From DATBVX01 sp963724625 (GTDB lineage: Bacteria; Pseudomonadota; Gammaproteobacteria; Steroidobacterales; Steroidobacteraceae): a DNA stretch of 64,000 bases. Every line of letters starts with the position of its first letter. Within the stretch, counting starts at the first letter, position 1. Shown here piece by piece: positions 26,035-35,170 of the stretch. Both the position numbers and the translations under genes were made by a program. The notes under the pieces were generated by a model. It was not told the origin of the DNA and did no database searches. It was given only the letters and a program-made list of their open reading frames with translations. The stretch is from NCBI GenBank assembly GCA_963724625.1, contig CAVRVO010000013.1:124001-188000 (forward strand). The letters are read 5' to 3'.

Positions 26035-27042
26035 TCAGTCATCGTTGTTGGGATCCGGCGGCATCGGCGCAGCCTGATCCATCGGGACCGTGCCTTCGGC
26101 GCTTGCCTGATCCTCGGGCAGTTCATCGGCGATCTGTGCCATGTTGAGCACCAGCTCCTGCGGTTTCCCGTTGCGCTCGACCGTTACCCGTACCTGATCC
26201 GCGCTGCTGATGGACCTGAAGATCTCCATTCCACGTTGCGGATCATCGAGTGGCGTGCCGTTGATCGACATCACGAGATCACCGGGACGTAACCCGAGCC
26301 GCGCGAACTGCTGCCGGTTGCGGCCTGGAAAGACCCGGTAGCCGCGCTGCTGGCCATTTGTGAATACCGGCTGCGGCCGCATGATCTCGGAGACCGATCC
26401 CGGATCCTGGGCAATCAGGCGTCGCACCCGGTCTGCGACTTCGGCGCCCGCGCCGGCAGGGGCGTTCGCGATCGGGCGGGGCGGCAGCACCGCCGGATTG
26501 GCACCTGCCCCACCGCGATACTCACGCGGCAGCAGCAATGCCTCGAGCTGACCGGCTCGCTCCAGGATCACACGATCGTCATACACCGCGTTGAGCCGCG
26601 CTCCACCCACGATGCTGTCGCCGACCTTGTATACCTTGGCGGTCGCCGCGCTCTCGCCAATGATGCCGAGTCCACCCTTCGGATCGCTGGACGCGATGGT
26701 TCCGGCGAGCACCAGGCTCATGCGCGTCTCCGGCGCATCGGACGGATCGGTATCGGTCTGCGACTCGGGTGCCGCGACGCCAAACATGTGCGCATTGATG
26801 ATGCTTTGTACATCGACAGACTGCGCCGCCTGCGCCGACGGCATCGAGGGAGTAGTCGGGCCAGCCGCGACTGCGGCCGGTGCAGATTGTGGCAGCAGAT
26901 CACGCACGATCAACGCTGCCTGAATTCCAATTGCCACCGCGAGTGTCCACGTCACGATCTGCGGTAGCCGCGGGGTGAGATGGCCTAACAGCGATTCAGG
27001 GTTGAATTCCTTGATGCTGCCGAGCAGTGAGCTTGCATTCAT
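26035..27042 (-). CDS. gspC: Type II secretion protein GspC (HR and PDZ domains)
   Basis: GspC couples the inner-membrane platform to the secretin. The ATG at 27042 (MNASSLLGSIKEFNPESLL) gives 335 residues with a short cytoplasmic N-terminus, one TM at about 32-52 (IVTWTLAVAIGIQAALIVRDLL), a periplasmic homology region (MSLVLAGTIASSDPKGGLGIIG ... VYKVGDSIVGGARLNAVYDDRVIL) and a C-terminal PDZ domain (FARLGLRPGDLVMSINGTPLDDPQRG). First gene of gspC-D-E-F, behind a good sigma70 promoter at 27099-27128. Confidence 0.9.
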   Translation of the reverse strand: MNASSLLGSIKEFNPESLLGHLTPRLPQIVTWTLAVAIGIQAALIVRDLLPQSAPAAVAAGPTTPSMPSAQAAQSVDVQSIINAHMFGVAAPESQTDTDPSDAPETRMSLVLAGTIASSDPKGGLGIIGESAATAKVYKVGDSIVGGARLNAVYDDRVILERAGQLEALLLPREYRGGAGANPAVLPPRPIANAPAGAGAEVADRVRRLIAQDPGSVSEIMRPQPVFTNGQQRGYRVFPGRNRQQFARLGLRPGDLVMSINGTPLDDPQRGMEIFRSISSADQVRVTVERNGKPQELVLNMAQIADELPEDQASAEGTVPMDQAAPMPPDPNNDD

Positions 27043-27098
27043 TGGCGCTGTCGAACTACCGCGCTGGCACGCACGTACCTGCCGGAAAGATTTCGGCA

Positions 27099-27128
27099 AT
27101 CATACGGTTTCTACAGGTTCGGTCTCAA
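27099..27128 (-). promoter_or_regulatory. Sigma70-type promoter for the gspC-D-E-F operon
   Basis: On the minus strand TTGAGA (27123-27128), an 18-base spacer and TATGAT (27099-27104) match the consensus at 5/6 and 5/6. Predicted transcription start is near 27092, about 50 bases before the gspC ATG. Confidence 0.65.
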
Positions 27129-27318
27129 GCAATTGTTTTCCCTTGGATTCCAAGACTGCATCACGGTGCCTCTGGATATGTCAACGGTCAGTGATCAGAA
27201 CAGTGACACGGTGCGGGAATTGCATCGCCAGGGGTGCCTCGGTCAGTGCTTGAACGCGTGCCTGTCAATTTGGGGTGATGTCGCCGAATGCACACAAGGC
27301 AGCGCACGGCATGCGCAC

Positions 27319-27347
27319 TTGTGTTGAGGGTCGACGCGCCATATAAA
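27319..27347 (+). promoter_or_regulatory. Sigma70-type promoter for clpS-clpA
   Basis: TTGTGT (27319-27324), a 17-base spacer and TATAAA (27342-27347) match the consensus at 3/6 and 5/6. Transcription would start near 27354, leaving a leader of about 75 bases that begins with the inverted repeat 27351-27406. The -35 box is half of the dyad at 27292-27324, a plausible operator. Confidence 0.5.
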
Positions 27348-27429
27348 TCGGTTCGCTTGCGCTTGCATTGCCGGAGCGTGTCGCGACGATGAGCGTGCAA
27401 GCGAACGGGCGAGGCCGTGCACGGTCGAT

Positions 27430-27750
27430 ATGGGCGAGGAGGAACAGGGGCAGACAGGATCCGGGTTGCTGGTGGAAGAGGCCAAACCGCGCCTCAAACG
27501 TCCACCGCTCTACCAGGTCGTGCTGCTGAACGACGATTACACACCAATGGAGTTCGTGGTCGATGTGCTGGAACGCATCTTCGGCCTGGACCGCACCACG
27601 GCGACGCGCGTGATGCTGGAGGTGCATACGAAGGGCAAGGGTGTGTGTGGAGTCTTTACGTTTGAGATTGCCGAGACCAAAGTGGCCCAAGTGACGACTT
27701 ATGCCAGACAGCACCAGCATCCGCTGTTGTGCACGATGGAAGAGACCTGA
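27430..27750 (+). CDS. clpS: ATP-dependent Clp protease adaptor ClpS
   Basis: ClpS delivers N-degron substrates to ClpAP and redirects ClpA from SsrA-tagged proteins. The 106 residues contain the core YQVVLLNDDYTPMEFVVDVL with the DDYTPMEFV substrate pocket, followed by MLEVHTKGKGVCGVFTFEIAETK. A 20-25 residue flexible N-terminus rich in Glu precedes it, as in other ClpS proteins that engage ClpA. It lies two bases ahead of the clpA start. Confidence 0.96.
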   Translation: MGEEEQGQTGSGLLVEEAKPRLKRPPLYQVVLLNDDYTPMEFVVDVLERIFGLDRTTATRVMLEVHTKGKGVCGVFTFEIAETKVAQVTTYARQHQHPLLCTMEET

Positions 27751-27752
27751 CA

Positions 27753-30038
27753 GTGCTGAGCAACGAACTTGAATACTGCCTGAATGAAGCGTTTCAGAAC
27801 GCTCGCGAGGCGCGTCATGAATTCATGACGGTGGAGCACCTGCTGCTGGCCATCCTGGATACGCCCAAGGTGCGCGAGATCCTGCGTGCCTGTGGGGCCG
27901 ACATGACGAAGCTGAAGGGCGACCTGGCCGCGTTCATCGAGCAGACCACGCCGCGTCTGCCGGAAGATGATGATCGCGAGGTCCAGCCGACGTTGGGTTT
28001 TCAGCGCGTGCTGCAACGGGCCGTGTTTCACGTGCAGTCGAGCGGCAAGAAAGAAGTCACCGTTGCCAACGTGCTGGTGGCGATCTTCAGCGAGAAGCAA
28101 TCGCACGCCGCATATCTGCTCAGCATGCAGGACGTCGCACGGCTGGATGTAGTGAACTACATTTCTCATGGTCTCACCCGCGTAGGCGATGAGCCGGGTT
28201 CCAAGGATGAAACGCCTTCTGCCGAGGGAGAGCGCGAGATCGAGGGTGGCTCGAGTCCACTCGAGAAGTACACGACCAACCTGAACAAGCTCGCCACCGA
28301 CGGCAAGATCGATCCGCTCATCGGCCGGCGCATGGAGGTCCAGCGCACGATCGAAATCCTGTGTCGGCGGCGTAAGAACAATCCGCTCTACGTCGGCGAA
28401 GCGGGTGTCGGTAAGACCGCAATTGCCGAGGGTCTGGCGCGTCTGATCGTTGAAGGACAGGTGCCGGACGTGCTGAGCGACTGCACGATCTATGCGCTCG
28501 ACATGGGCGCGCTGATCGCCGGCACCAAGTATCGCGGCGACTTCGAGAAGCGGCTCAAGGGTGTGCTTGCGGAGCTGCGCAAGAATCCCGGAGCCATCCT
28601 GTTCATTGATGAGATCCACACTGTGATCGGCGCGGGCGCCGCCTCGGGCGGTGTCATGGATGCCTCGAACCTGATCAAGCCCGTGCTGGCGAATGGTGAG
28701 CTGCGTTGCATTGGCTCGACCACGTACAGCGAATACCGCGGAATCTTTGAAAAGGATCATGCACTCGCGCGCCGTTTTCAGAAGATCGACGTGACGGAGC
28801 CGAGCGTCGCCGAGACCATCGACATCCTGTTGGGGCTCAAGCCGAAGTTCGAGGAGCATCACGGCGTCAAGTACCTGGACGAGTCGCTCAGAGCGGCAGC
28901 TGAACTCGCTGCGCGTCATATCAACGATCGGCATCTGCCGGACAAGGCGATTGATGTCGTCGACGAGGCAGGTGCGAGCTTGAGGCTCAAGCCGCCCGCG
29001 GAGCGGGCTACCACAGTTACGGTCGCGAACATCGAGGATGTCGTGGCCCGCATTGCGCGTATTCCACCCAGGAACGTGTCGCTCTCAGACAAGGATGTCC
29101 TCAAGAATCTGGAGCGCAATCTGAAGCTGGTGATTTTCGGCCAGGACCCGGCGATCGACGCGCTGGCCGCAGCGATCAAGATGTCGCGTTCTGGCCTGGG
29201 CGATCAGCGCAAGCCCGTGGGCTCATTCCTGTTCGCGGGGCCTACCGGCGTCGGCAAGACCGAGGTCACGCGCCAGCTTGCCATTGCGATGGGCGTGGAG
29301 TTCATCCGCTTCGACATGTCGGAATACATGGAGCGGCATACGGTCTCGCGCCTGATCGGCGCGCCGCCGGGGTACGTGGGATTCGACCAGGGCGGTCTGC
29401 TGACCGAGGCGATCACCAAGCATCCACACTCGGTGCTGCTGCTCGATGAGATCGAAAAGGCGCATCCGGATGTCTTCAACCTGCTGCTGCAGGTGATGGA
29501 TCATGGCACGTTGACCGACAACAACGGCCGTAAGGCGGATTTCCGCCACGTCATCATCGTGATGACGACCAACGCCGGGGCCTTCGAGATGAACCGACCG
29601 GCCATCGGCTTTACCCAGTCCGATACTGCCAGCGACGGCATGGAAGCGATCCGGCGCATTTTTTCACCCGAATTCCGCAATCGCCTCGACGCCGTGATCC
29701 AGTTCAGCACGCTGGGCCCGGGGACGATCGAGCGTGTGGTCGACAAGCTGCTGGTCGAGGTGGAGACCCAGCTCGAACAGAAAGGCGTCTCCCTCACTGT
29801 GGACGATGACGCCCGCACCTGGATTGCACGTAAGGGCTACGACCCGAAGATGGGGGCCCGGCCGATGGCACGCCTGATCCAGGATCACATCAAGCGCCCG
29901 CTGGCCGAGGATCTGTTGTTCGGCAAGTTGGTTGGCGGCGGCCACGTCAGGGTTACGGTGAATGAGGCCGGCACGGAGCTGGTGCTGGTCTCCCGCGCAG
30001 CGCACGAACCGGAGCTGCTGACTCAAGGAAGCGATTAG
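27753..30038 (+). CDS. clpA: ATP-dependent Clp protease ATP-binding subunit ClpA
   Basis: ClpA unfolds substrates and feeds them to ClpP. The 761 residues start at a GTG at 27753 (LSNELEYCLNEAFQNARE), matching the family length of about 758. The Clp N-domain (to about 145) is followed by AAA-1 with Walker A GEAGVGKTAIAEGLA and AAA-2 with GPTGVGKTEVTRQLA, Walker B VLLLDEIEKAHPDVFN and the pore loop GAPPGYVGFDQGG. No clpP gene lies in the window, as usual for clpS-clpA loci. Confidence 0.97.
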   Translation: MLSNELEYCLNEAFQNAREARHEFMTVEHLLLAILDTPKVREILRACGADMTKLKGDLAAFIEQTTPRLPEDDDREVQPTLGFQRVLQRAVFHVQSSGKKEVTVANVLVAIFSEKQSHAAYLLSMQDVARLDVVNYISHGLTRVGDEPGSKDETPSAEGEREIEGGSSPLEKYTTNLNKLATDGKIDPLIGRRMEVQRTIEILCRRRKNNPLYVGEAGVGKTAIAEGLARLIVEGQVPDVLSDCTIYALDMGALIAGTKYRGDFEKRLKGVLAELRKNPGAILFIDEIHTVIGAGAASGGVMDASNLIKPVLANGELRCIGSTTYSEYRGIFEKDHALARRFQKIDVTEPSVAETIDILLGLKPKFEEHHGVKYLDESLRAAAELAARHINDRHLPDKAIDVVDEAGASLRLKPPAERATTVTVANIEDVVARIARIPPRNVSLSDKDVLKNLERNLKLVIFGQDPAIDALAAAIKMSRSGLGDQRKPVGSFLFAGPTGVGKTEVTRQLAIAMGVEFIRFDMSEYMERHTVSRLIGAPPGYVGFDQGGLLTEAITKHPHSVLLLDEIEKAHPDVFNLLLQVMDHGTLTDNNGRKADFRHVIIVMTTNAGAFEMNRPAIGFTQSDTASDGMEAIRRIFSPEFRNRLDAVIQFSTLGPGTIERVVDKLLVEVETQLEQKGVSLTVDDDARTWIARKGYDPKMGARPMARLIQDHIKRPLAEDLLFGKLVGGGHVRVTVNEAGTELVLVSRAAHEPELLTQGSD

Positions 30039-30057
30039 AGGTGGCGGGTCGGCGGGC

Positions 30058-30071
30058 CCGCAGGCCTGCGG
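30058..30071. terminator. Palindromic terminator between convergent clpA and infA
   Basis: A perfect 14-base palindrome CCGCAGGCCTGCGG sits in the 34-base gap between the clpA stop and the infA stop, in a very GC-rich context (GGCGGGCCCG just before it). It is symmetrical and so could serve both directions; there is no U tract, so efficiency is uncertain. Confidence 0.45.
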
Positions 30072-30072
30072 C

Positions 30073-30291
30073 TCACCGGCCGCGGTAGATGATTCTTCCC
30101 TTGGTGAGATCGTACGGCGTCATTTCGACCGTCACCTGGTCACCGGTCAGAATGCGGATGTAGTTCTTGCGCATCTTGCCGGAGATGTGCGCCGTCACCA
30201 GGTGCCCGTTCTTGAGCTGCACGCGAAATGTCGTGTTTGGCAGAGTCTCAACGACCTCGCCTTCCATCTGAATTGCTTCTTCTTTGGCCAT
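30073..30291 (-). CDS. infA: Translation initiation factor IF-1
   Basis: IF-1 binds the ribosomal A site during initiation. The 72 residues from the ATG at 30291 (MAKEEAIQMEGEVVETLP) are a complete single S1-type OB fold, with FRVQLKNGHLVTAHISGKMRKNYIRI and the ending GRIIYRGR found across the family. Translation upstream of this ATG in the same frame is Pro/Ser-rich and non-homologous. Location next to clpS-clpA is common in gammaproteobacteria. Confidence 0.97.
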   Translation of the reverse strand: MAKEEAIQMEGEVVETLPNTTFRVQLKNGHLVTAHISGKMRKNYIRILTGDQVTVEMTPYDLTKGRIIYRGR

Positions 30292-30323
30292 GCAGTCCTG
30301 TGTGGCAGCTTCGGGGCGCGCGA

Positions 30324-30352
30324 ATTGTGCATAGCCGGGGGGTGGGTGTCCA
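30324..30352 (-). promoter_or_regulatory. Possible infA promoter
   Basis: On the minus strand TGGACA (30347-30352), 17 bases, then CACAAT (30324-30329), matching consensus at 5/6 and 4/6. It lies in the 88-base gap between queF and infA and would give a leader of about 25-30 bases. Confidence 0.4.
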
Positions 30353-30379
30353 GCAGTCGCAGCCGGGCAACGCTCCGAC

Positions 30380-30784
30380 CTACGGAAGGGTGATCTGCGC
30401 GGCGGGCTGCCAGCCGGGCTTGCGGTGCTCGGCGATGACGGAGGTGTAGATGCCGCCGCGGACATTGAAGCGGGCGGTGAGGCGCATGAAGCGGGGTGCG
30501 ACGGCGTTAACCAGGTGATCGAGTATCTCGTTGGTCACCGCTTCGTGGAATGCACCCCGATCGCGGAACGACCAGATGTAGAGCTTGAGCGCCTTGAGCT
30601 CAACGCAGCTTGCATCGGGCACGTACTCGAGCTCGAGAGTCGCAAAATCCGGCTGTCCGGTGCGTGGGCACAGGCACGTAAACTCCGGGATCGACATCCG
30701 GATCGTGTAATCACGCTCGCGCTGCGGATTGGGAAAGGTCTCGAGCGCCGTGCTCGGTCGCGCGCGGCTCGCCGGTGCGCTCAT
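30380..30784 (-). CDS. queF: NADPH-dependent 7-cyano-7-deazaguanine reductase QueF (short type)
   Basis: QueF reduces preQ0 to preQ1 in queuosine biosynthesis. The 134-residue protein is the single-domain (type I) form. The catalytic Cys is in FTCLCPRTGQPDF (Cys39, with Asp46 as the partner acid), the substrate-binding VELKALKLYIWSFRDRGAFHE is intact with Glu and His-Glu, and the C-terminus has TARFNVRGGIYTSV. The other pre-queuosine genes are not in the window. Divergent from smc across 92 bases. Confidence 0.95.
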   Translation of the reverse strand: MSAPASRARPSTALETFPNPQRERDYTIRMSIPEFTCLCPRTGQPDFATLELEYVPDASCVELKALKLYIWSFRDRGAFHEAVTNEILDHLVNAVAPRFMRLTARFNVRGGIYTSVIAEHRKPGWQPAAQITLP

Positions 30785-30876
30785 GGAAGGCCTGCAACGT
30801 ATCGAACCAACAGTGAATTTACTTTACACTACGCCGCCATCGTGAACCACGCCTGCGGAGTCAGCCCAGGGACATC

Positions 30877-33800
30877 ATGCGGCTAACCCGAATCAAGCTC
30901 GCCGGCTTCAAGTCATTCGTCGACCCTACTTCGATCCACTTCCCCAGCAATCTCACCGGAATCATCGGCCCCAACGGCTGCGGCAAGTCGAACATCATCG
31001 ACGCCGTGCGCTGGGTGATGGGCGAAATCTCGGCGACGCGCCTGCGCGGCGATTCGATGGCGGATGTGATTTTCAACGGCTCGAGCGCTCGCAAGCCAGT
31101 CGGCACGGCTTCGATCGAGCTGGTATTCGACAATAGCGATTGCGCGATCGGCGGCCAGTACGCCAGTTACGCAGAGGTGTCGCTGAAACGCGTGGTGTCG
31201 CGAGACGGCACCTCGGTCTATCTCATCAACGGTGCACGCTGTCGGCGCAAGGACATCACGGCACTCTTCCTGGGCACCGGGCTCGGTTCCCGCAGCTACG
31301 CGATCATCGAGCAGGGCATGATCTCACGGCTCATCGAAGCCAAGCCGGAGGATCTGCGGGCGTTCATCGAGGAAGCGGCCGGCATCTCCAAGTATAAGGA
31401 GCGGCGGCGCGAGACCGAGAACCGCATGGCTCACACGCGCGAGAACCTGGAGCGGCTGAACGACCTGCGTGAAGAAGTAGAGAAGCAGATCCGTCACCTG
31501 CAGCGCCAGGCCGCCGTCGCGCGGCGCTTCCAGGTGCTGAAAGATGAAGAGCGCAAGCTCGGCGCCGAGCTGCTGGCTCTCAGGATGCGCGATTTCGAAG
31601 CCGAGGCCGCAAATCGCGACCAGGCCACCCGTGATCGCGAGCTGGGCATGCAGGCTGCTCTCGCCGACCTGCGGGCGGTGGAAGCTTCGATCGAGAAGGC
31701 ACGTTCTCACCAGTCCGAGCAATCGGACCGCCTCAATGAGGTGCAGGCGAGCTACTACCAGCTTGGCGCTGATGCGACGCGCCTCGAACAATCGATTCAA
31801 CATGCACGTGAGCTGCGCCAGAGACAGCGCGCCGACCTGGAACAGACCGAACTCGGCAGCAAGGAGATTGCAGTCCAGCTCGCCCGCGACGAGGCGCAGG
31901 TCGCTGAACTGCTTTCGGCCCTGCGGAGCCTGGAGCCGGATCACGTGGCGGCCCGTGACCGCGAGACGGCGTCCGCGCAGCACCAGCAAGGCGTGGAAAC
32001 CTCCATGCAGCTGTGGCAGGCGCGCTGGGAAGAACACGGGCGGGAGTACGGCGCCGCCGAACAAATTGCCCAGGTGGAGCGGGCGCGCATCGAGGAGATC
32101 GAGAATCGATTGGGTCACGTTCGCGCGCAGCTCGATCGAGTACAGGCGGAGCGCAGCGCGCTCGAAAAGAGCGAGACGGCGGTCCAGCTTGAATTGCTCA
32201 GCGATCGCGAGCTCGTCGCACGCAAGGCGGGGGAGACGGCACGCCAGGAACTTGAGGATGCGTTGCAGGGCCTGCAGGCGGCGCGAGCTCAGGAAAAAGA
32301 AACCACGGGGCAGCTGGATGAGGCGCGGGCGCGCAGACAGGCGCTGCAGGGGCGACTCGTATCGCTCGAGGCGCTGCAACAGGCTGCCCTTGGACAGGCG
32401 CAGGGCCAAGTCATGGAGTGGCTCGCCTCACATTCGTTATCCGGGCGACCGCGTCTCGCACAGCAGATTCGTGTGCAAAAGGGCTGGGAACGCGCGGTTG
32501 AGACTGTCCTCGGCGGGTATCTCGAGGCTGTCTGCGTCGATGGGCTCGACGCCGTGACAGCAGTCCTCGACGCGTTCGAAGGTGGGCAGGTGAGTTTCGT
32601 GATCGGGCAGGCTGGCGAGCGCGGGCAACTGCCGGCCCAGAGCCTGCTGTCCAAGATCGAGGGTCCGGCTGCGCTCGATGCGCTCCTGGACAAGGTTTAT
32701 GCGGTCGACAACCTGGCCGCGGCACTGGTGCGTCGTGCCTGGCTGCACCCCGGAGAGTCGATCATCACGCGTGACGGCATTTGGATCGGCCAGCAGTGGT
32801 TGCGCGTAAGCCGCGATCGCGACGCTCACGCAGGTGTCATTGAGCGTGAGCAGGACATGCGAGGACTGCGATCCGAGGTGTCCGAGGCCGAGCAGGCGGT
32901 GCGAGACCTCGAGGCGACGATCGCCGAGGCGCGAGCGCGGGCAAGCACTCTGGAGGCGCGACGCGACCAATTGCAGGCAGACGTCAACCGCCGTCATACC
33001 GAGCATTCAGGATTGAGCGCACAGCTTGAGGCCTCGAAGGAGCGGGCGAGCGAGACCGCGTCGCGCGTCGATGTGCTCGACGCTGAGCACGCAGCGCTGG
33101 GCGCGCAGGGTCGGGGAGCCGAGGAAGATCTTGCGTCGGCGCGAACCGAGACTCGAGCAGGCCCTTGCAACCATGCGTCTGCTGGAAGGACGCGGTCCTG
33201 CTCTCGAAGACGAGCGCGCGCGTTTGCGCACCGATCTTGCGGCGGCGCGTGCTCAAGCTGAACAGGATCGCGCTGTGGCTCGCGATGTGGAGATTCAGCT
33301 CGAATCGCGCCGTGCGGCGCAGAGCGCGACCTTGGCCGCGTTGGAACGGATGCGTACTCAGCTCGCTCAACTCGAAGCGCGTCGCCTGGATCTCGACAGC
33401 CAGATTCAGGACGCGGCCGCACCACTGCTCGAGATGGAGCGCTCCCTCGAACAGGCGCTGTCTGAGAAGGTGTCTGTCGATAAGGAGTTGCGCGAGGCGC
33501 GCGAGTCCCTGGAAGCTGCCGAAGCCGCCTTGCGCGGTCTGGACGAGCAACGGGTCGGTTGCGAAACGAGTGTCGATGAGATGCGCAGCGCAATGGAACA
33601 GGCGCGGCTCGCGGCCCAGGAAATACGCGTGCGTCGCGAGTCGCTCGCCGAGCAGTTTGCTGCAACCCGCTTTGACCTGCAGACCGTGCTGGGCGGGCTG
33701 ATGCCGGACGCAACCATCGCAAGCTGGGAGCTCAGCCTCACGGAAACAACCGAGCGTATTGCGCGCCTCGGCTCGGTGAATCTGGCAGCGATCGATGAAT

Positions 33801-34381
33801 TCAAGGAACAGTCTGAGCGCAAGGAATACCTCGATCGGCAATTCGCCGATCTCACCGAGGCGCTTACGACCCTGGAGTCGGCGATTCGCAGGATCGACAA
33901 GGAGACCCGCCAGCGCTTCCAGGACACCTTCGATCGCATTAACGCCGGGCTCAAGGAAAAATTCCCACGCCTGTTCGGCGGTGGACACGCTTATCTGGAG
34001 ATGACTGGCGAAGATATCCTGAACGCAGGTGTGGCTGTGATGGCCCGGCCGCCGGGTAAGCGCAACAGTACGATTCACCTGCTGTCCGGCGGCGAGAAGG
34101 CTCTCACCGCCGTCGCGCTCGTGTTCTCGATCTTCGACCTGAACCCGGCGCCTTTTTGCCTGCTCGACGAAGTTGATGCACCGCTGGACGATCACAACGT
34201 GGGCCGGTTCTGCGAGATCGTGCGCGACATGTCGCAGCGTGTGCAGTTCCTGTTCATCACGCACAACAAGGCGACCATGGAGCTCGCGTCGCAGCTCATC
34301 GGTGTGACCATGAGCGAGCCGGGCGTGTCACGGCTGGTTGCAGTCGACGTCGACGAAGCCGTGCGCATGGCGGCCATGTAG
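30877..34381 (+). pseudogene. smc: Chromosome segregation protein SMC, frameshifted
   Basis: SMC is the coiled-coil ATPase of the SMC-ScpA-ScpB condensin, whose partners are at 41.8-43.4 kb. The total span equals about 1168 codons, normal for the family. Frame 1 supplies the N-terminal head with Walker A GPNGCGKSNIIDAVRWVMGE, the first coiled coil and the hinge (about residues 505-650), running in family-like sequence to about 33140 (GAEEDLASAR). The rest, starting RLEQALATMRLLEGRG and including the signature LSGGEKALTAVALVFSIFDL and Walker B PFCLLDEVDAPLDDHN, is in frame 2 up to 34381. One extra base (or two missing) near 33136-33151 separates them. Both halves are well conserved, so a sequence error is the simplest explanation; if real, condensin would lack a complete head. 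Confidence 0.88.
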
Positions 34382-34392
34382 CCGCAGCGCTC

Positions 34393-35163
34393 ATGCCAGA
34401 ACTGCGCTGGATTCTGCTCGGCCTCGGAGTCCTGTTCTGGATCGGGCTGTGGTGGTGGGAAACGCGTCGGCAGCACCAGGCGTCGAACTCCGAGCTCGGA
34501 GGCAGGCTTCCGGACCGACTCGTCGAGCCTGCGCTCCCTGCACGGCGCGCGGAGATCCCCGCGGAGATCAGCGAACCTTCGTTTCCGGACGCGGTTCTCG
34601 AACCTGCTGCGCCTGCAGCTGACGACTCTCCGGAACCAATTCCGGTGTTGACGGAAGCCTTCGCTCGCATCGAGCCTGTGCTTGGCGACACCGAGATCGT
34701 GCGGCCCGCACCACCGCGTATCGAGCCACCCGAAGAGAAGATCATCACTTTGCGATTGACAGCGCCTCCTCTGGAGCGATTCGAGGGTCGGCGGCTCGTC
34801 GAAGCGTTGCAGACCGTCGGACTGCAGCACGGCAAGTTTTCCATCTTCCATCGCACCACACCGGACGGCGCGACCGTCTTTAGCGTCGCGAGCCTGGTAG
34901 AGCCGGGCACTTTCGATCTGGAGCGCATCGAGGGCCGTCGATTTCCAGGCGTGACTCTGTTCGCCGTGCTGCCGGGCCCGCTCGAAGCCCCAGCACTGGT
35001 GGAGGAGATGATTGGCGCAGGTCGGCGCCTGGCGGAGGAATTGCAGGGTGTGCTGCAGGACGAGCGTGGTGCGACCCTGAATGCGCAGCGTCTGGCGGAT
35101 CTGCGTGCCAGCGTGGCGGAGTGGCACGCGCGCGCACAGATGGCGGGCCCGCGCCTGAACTGA
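34393..35163 (+). CDS. zipA: Cell division protein ZipA
   Basis: ZipA tethers FtsZ to the inner membrane at the division site and is restricted to gammaproteobacteria. The 256 residues show an N-terminal TM anchor (about 6-22, WILLGLGVLFWIGLWWW), a short Pro/Glu/Ala-rich linker (about 25-115) and the C-terminal FtsZ-binding domain (about 117-250) with IITLRLTAPPLERFEGRRL, GKFSIFHRT and VFSVASLVEPGTFDL. The linker is on the short side. smc-zipA-ligA is the canonical order and confirms the call. Confidence 0.9.
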   Translation: MPELRWILLGLGVLFWIGLWWWETRRQHQASNSELGGRLPDRLVEPALPARRAEIPAEISEPSFPDAVLEPAAPAADDSPEPIPVLTEAFARIEPVLGDTEIVRPAPPRIEPPEEKIITLRLTAPPLERFEGRRLVEALQTVGLQHGKFSIFHRTTPDGATVFSVASLVEPGTFDLERIEGRRFPGVTLFAVLPGPLEAPALVEEMIGAGRRLAEELQGVLQDERGATLNAQRLADLRASVAEWHARAQMAGPRLN

Positions 35164-35170
35164 AGCGCAG

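Larger units (their letters stand above)
27043..27429 (+). other. 387-bp divergent intergenic region between gspC and clpS
   Basis: No coding sequence is seen. The left part holds the gspC promoter. The right part holds the clpS promoter, a dyad ACACAAG (27292-27298) / CTTGTGT (27318-27324) that overlaps the clpS -35 box, and an inverted repeat GTTCGCTTGC (27351-27360) / GCAAGCGAAC (27397-27406) that would form a stem in the clpS 5' leader. The middle, about 27130-27290, shows nothing I can interpret. Confidence 0.6.

Noticed and set aside
27130..27290. A tRNA or small RNA in the gspC-clpS gap
   Set aside because: No T-loop sequence, acceptor pairing or strong terminator was found.
32500..33261. 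A programmed frameshift in smc
   Set aside because: No slippery heptamer, internal SD or stable downstream stem is apparent at the switch; a sequence error is simpler.
32984..34264. A 426-codon open frame on the minus strand
   Set aside because: Antisense shadow of the SMC C-terminal half; long open antisense frames are expected over GC-rich coiled-coil genes.
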